The notes under the pieces were generated by a model. The model saw nothing but the letters and a program-made list of their open reading frames with translations, searched no databases and was not told where the DNA came from. From contig JALJCS010000001.1 of assembly GCA_023055355.1 (NCBI GenBank), positions 78,532,881 through 78,596,880 on the forward strand: a stretch of 64,000 nt of DNA, in the 5' to 3' direction. Each line of letters opens with the position of its first letter. Position 1 is the stretch's first letter. The DNA is from Agelaius tricolor. Its lineage: Eukaryota; Chordata; Aves; Passeriformes; Icteridae. The position numbers and the translations under genes are program-made. Of this stretch, positions 62,241 through 64,000 are shown piece by piece.

Positions 62241-64000
62241 TAATAATCTTTCTCATAGCAAAAAGACGAAGTGCAAGAAGAACAGAACATGTATTAGAGT
62301 TATCCACCACTGGCTTACTTTAGCTGAAGTGTAAATCAAAGGATGTCATCAAACAAATATCAACAGGATGCTAAAAAGCTTTAGCAAACAATGCAGAATA
62401 TCACTGTAAATAAGAGCCTTAAACAAGGGTTTCACAGCCAGTCATTTTAGAAGGGAGGACAAATACATGCTTCAGCAAACGAACACACCATGAACCCAGC
62501 CCTGCTTCCCAAGCCCCAAACAAACTCACTGCCCTAAGGTGCCATATGTTACAGAACAGAATATTCTCAGCTACAGCCAGCAGGAACCATAAACCAGCTG
62601 GTTTAATCAGTTTCCTGGCGTCAATGGGGACACAACTGCACAGCTGTATAATGTGATGAATGAAAAACACCAATTAGGCAGGAGTAAAATGATACATCTC
62701 CGAGGTACCTGCCAGATTTGCCAGCAGAATAAACTAATAAAAGAAATTTGCAGGTCTCTTTGGCATCTATTACATATGTCTCACAATAAATATTGCAAAC
62801 AATCAGTTTACTATTGACTAAACATTTACTGAAAACCAAATCCCTCTCAGCACACTTGCAATCTATTGTTAGTGTAATACAGGAGTTTTATCATCTTTTT
62901 TTAAAGTGAAATGCAAGACATTCATTATATTCCCTTTAAATTTAAGAAGAAAGTTGGCAATAACCACTATTCACAGGTAATGTGATAGCATTGCATCTTG
63001 GATTATCCAAAGATAGATGACTCCAGTTCCTAGGTCTCAGTCATTCCCCTATGTAACTATCTTTCTCTGTATGTCTCTGTGTTCAATTTAATTTGATTAA
63101 ATGACAAGCTCTGATTTATTTAATTTATTCCTTTACCAAGAGAAAGTAGTCAATCCCTTTTATATGTCCAATGTAAATTAATCTAGTGCTTTTTAATTTA
63201 ATTTTTTTTATTTGGTTCATCCGTTTTAAACTACAAAACTCTCTAATCATTTGTTCCCTGACAAAAAACAATTCAAATGATCAGCTGGAGTTTGAAAGAG
63301 TTAATTATCAAGCCAAACCACATTCCTAGACATATAAAATATTATCATAAAACTTAGCCTTCCTGCAATGAAGAAAATTTTGCAAAGGTATTTTATAACA
63401 GCATTGTAACATAAGGTTTTGAACTCTTGTAGCCTGGAATATTGCATCAATCCCACTCAAGTCAAAATTGAATGCATATTTTACATATGAAATGTACAAA
63501 AATACATCAAATAAAAAAATCCTTAAGCAAAATACGGAATTCCATTATCAAAGCAAAAATATTCAATGGTCACTGAAGGAAAAGAAAAAAATCATCTCCC
63601 TCTTGTAGAAATAAAAGAGTTTCAGCTTTATTCAGCTTTATTGCATCTTGTCTACAGAAACATACTCATTCAGTGCATCAATAGTGCCATCATATTTGAG
63701 GTATTTGAAGTTGGGTAGAATGCAGATATTTGCATATATTATATTTAACTTATTTGAAGTGATTTCACAGAGGACACATCTATAGGCATAAAACCCAGCT
63801 CATCTGAGAGCCTGAAATAAGGTAGTTAATAATCAATACTCTCTAAGAAATTAATTTAATTTTTTTTTACCACTCTCATTTGAATTAACTTTGAGAAATC
63901 CCTTGAGAATCAGCTGGTACATTCAGGGAACACAAAATGCAGATGGACACCAGGGATATTGTCAGTGGATGCAAAACTGCAGACCTGAAAGCTTAGGTTA
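62241..64000. other. AT-rich DNA, no gene seen
   Basis: It includes a 10-bp direct repeat TTCAGCTTTA at 63621-63630 and 63631-63640. Minus-strand frames of 84 and 72 codons at 62419-62839 show no recognisable domain. No gene is supported up to the window end. Confidence 0.5.

Noticed and set aside
1..64000. tRNA, rRNA, CRISPR array, bacterial operon or phage-like features
   Set aside because: None seen; composition, CR1 elements and LTRs indicate vertebrate nuclear DNA.

Overview
The window looks like AT-rich, gene-poor nuclear DNA from a bird, most likely a songbird. The evidence is many 5'-truncated CR1 LINE fragments in both orientations, several ending in the typical ATTCTATG-type tail, plus four LTR-like segments of endogenous retroviruses. 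The best of these is a 662-bp solo LTR with a perfect 6-bp target-site duplication. There is no operon-like organisation, no rRNA or tRNA gene, no CRISPR array and no intact protein-coding gene. Most long open frames lie inside repeats or low-complexity DNA.

Layout. 1-6.3 kb: non-repetitive AT-rich DNA with a weak pair of exon-like segments near 2.5-2.8 kb. 6.3-9.5 kb: a CR1 3' end on the minus strand, then a CR1 reverse-transcriptase fragment (minus) abutting a CR1 3' end (plus). 9.5-15 kb: quiet, apart from a near-perfect palindrome at 13.8 kb. 15-17 kb: two minus-strand CR1 fragments flanking a probable LTR. 17.8-18.2 kb: an A/C-only tract with C-runs. 18.2-31.9 kb: long quiet stretch with a short palindrome at 21.7 kb and a homeobox-site-rich, possibly conserved element near 30.9 kb. 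31.9-33.5 kb: a GC-elevated, unclassified, repeat-like block with a TG microsatellite, then two old CR1 3' ends. 34.0 kb: a perfect 34-bp-arm inverted repeat. 36.2 kb: a probable LTR. 38.3-38.9 kb: the ERVK-like solo LTR. 45.5-46.1 kb: an ERVL-like solo LTR. 51.9-52.8 kb: a CR1 tail and a CR1 copy with an inverted 5' part. 55.8 kb: an old CR1. 59.0 kb: the only convincing exon-like segment, 122 bp on the plus strand. 62.2 kb: a 32-bp tandem duplication.

Interpretation. If the 59.0-kb segment is a real exon, the window is mostly intron of a long gene on the plus strand, with an upstream intron reaching far to the left. If it is not, the window is a gene desert. I could not name the protein. 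No novel multi-gene system is visible. The most unusual signals are the hairpin-forming inverted repeats, the well-preserved solo LTR, the inverted CR1 copies and the orphan exon. All repeat and family calls come from reading the sequence and recalling the families; no database was searched.
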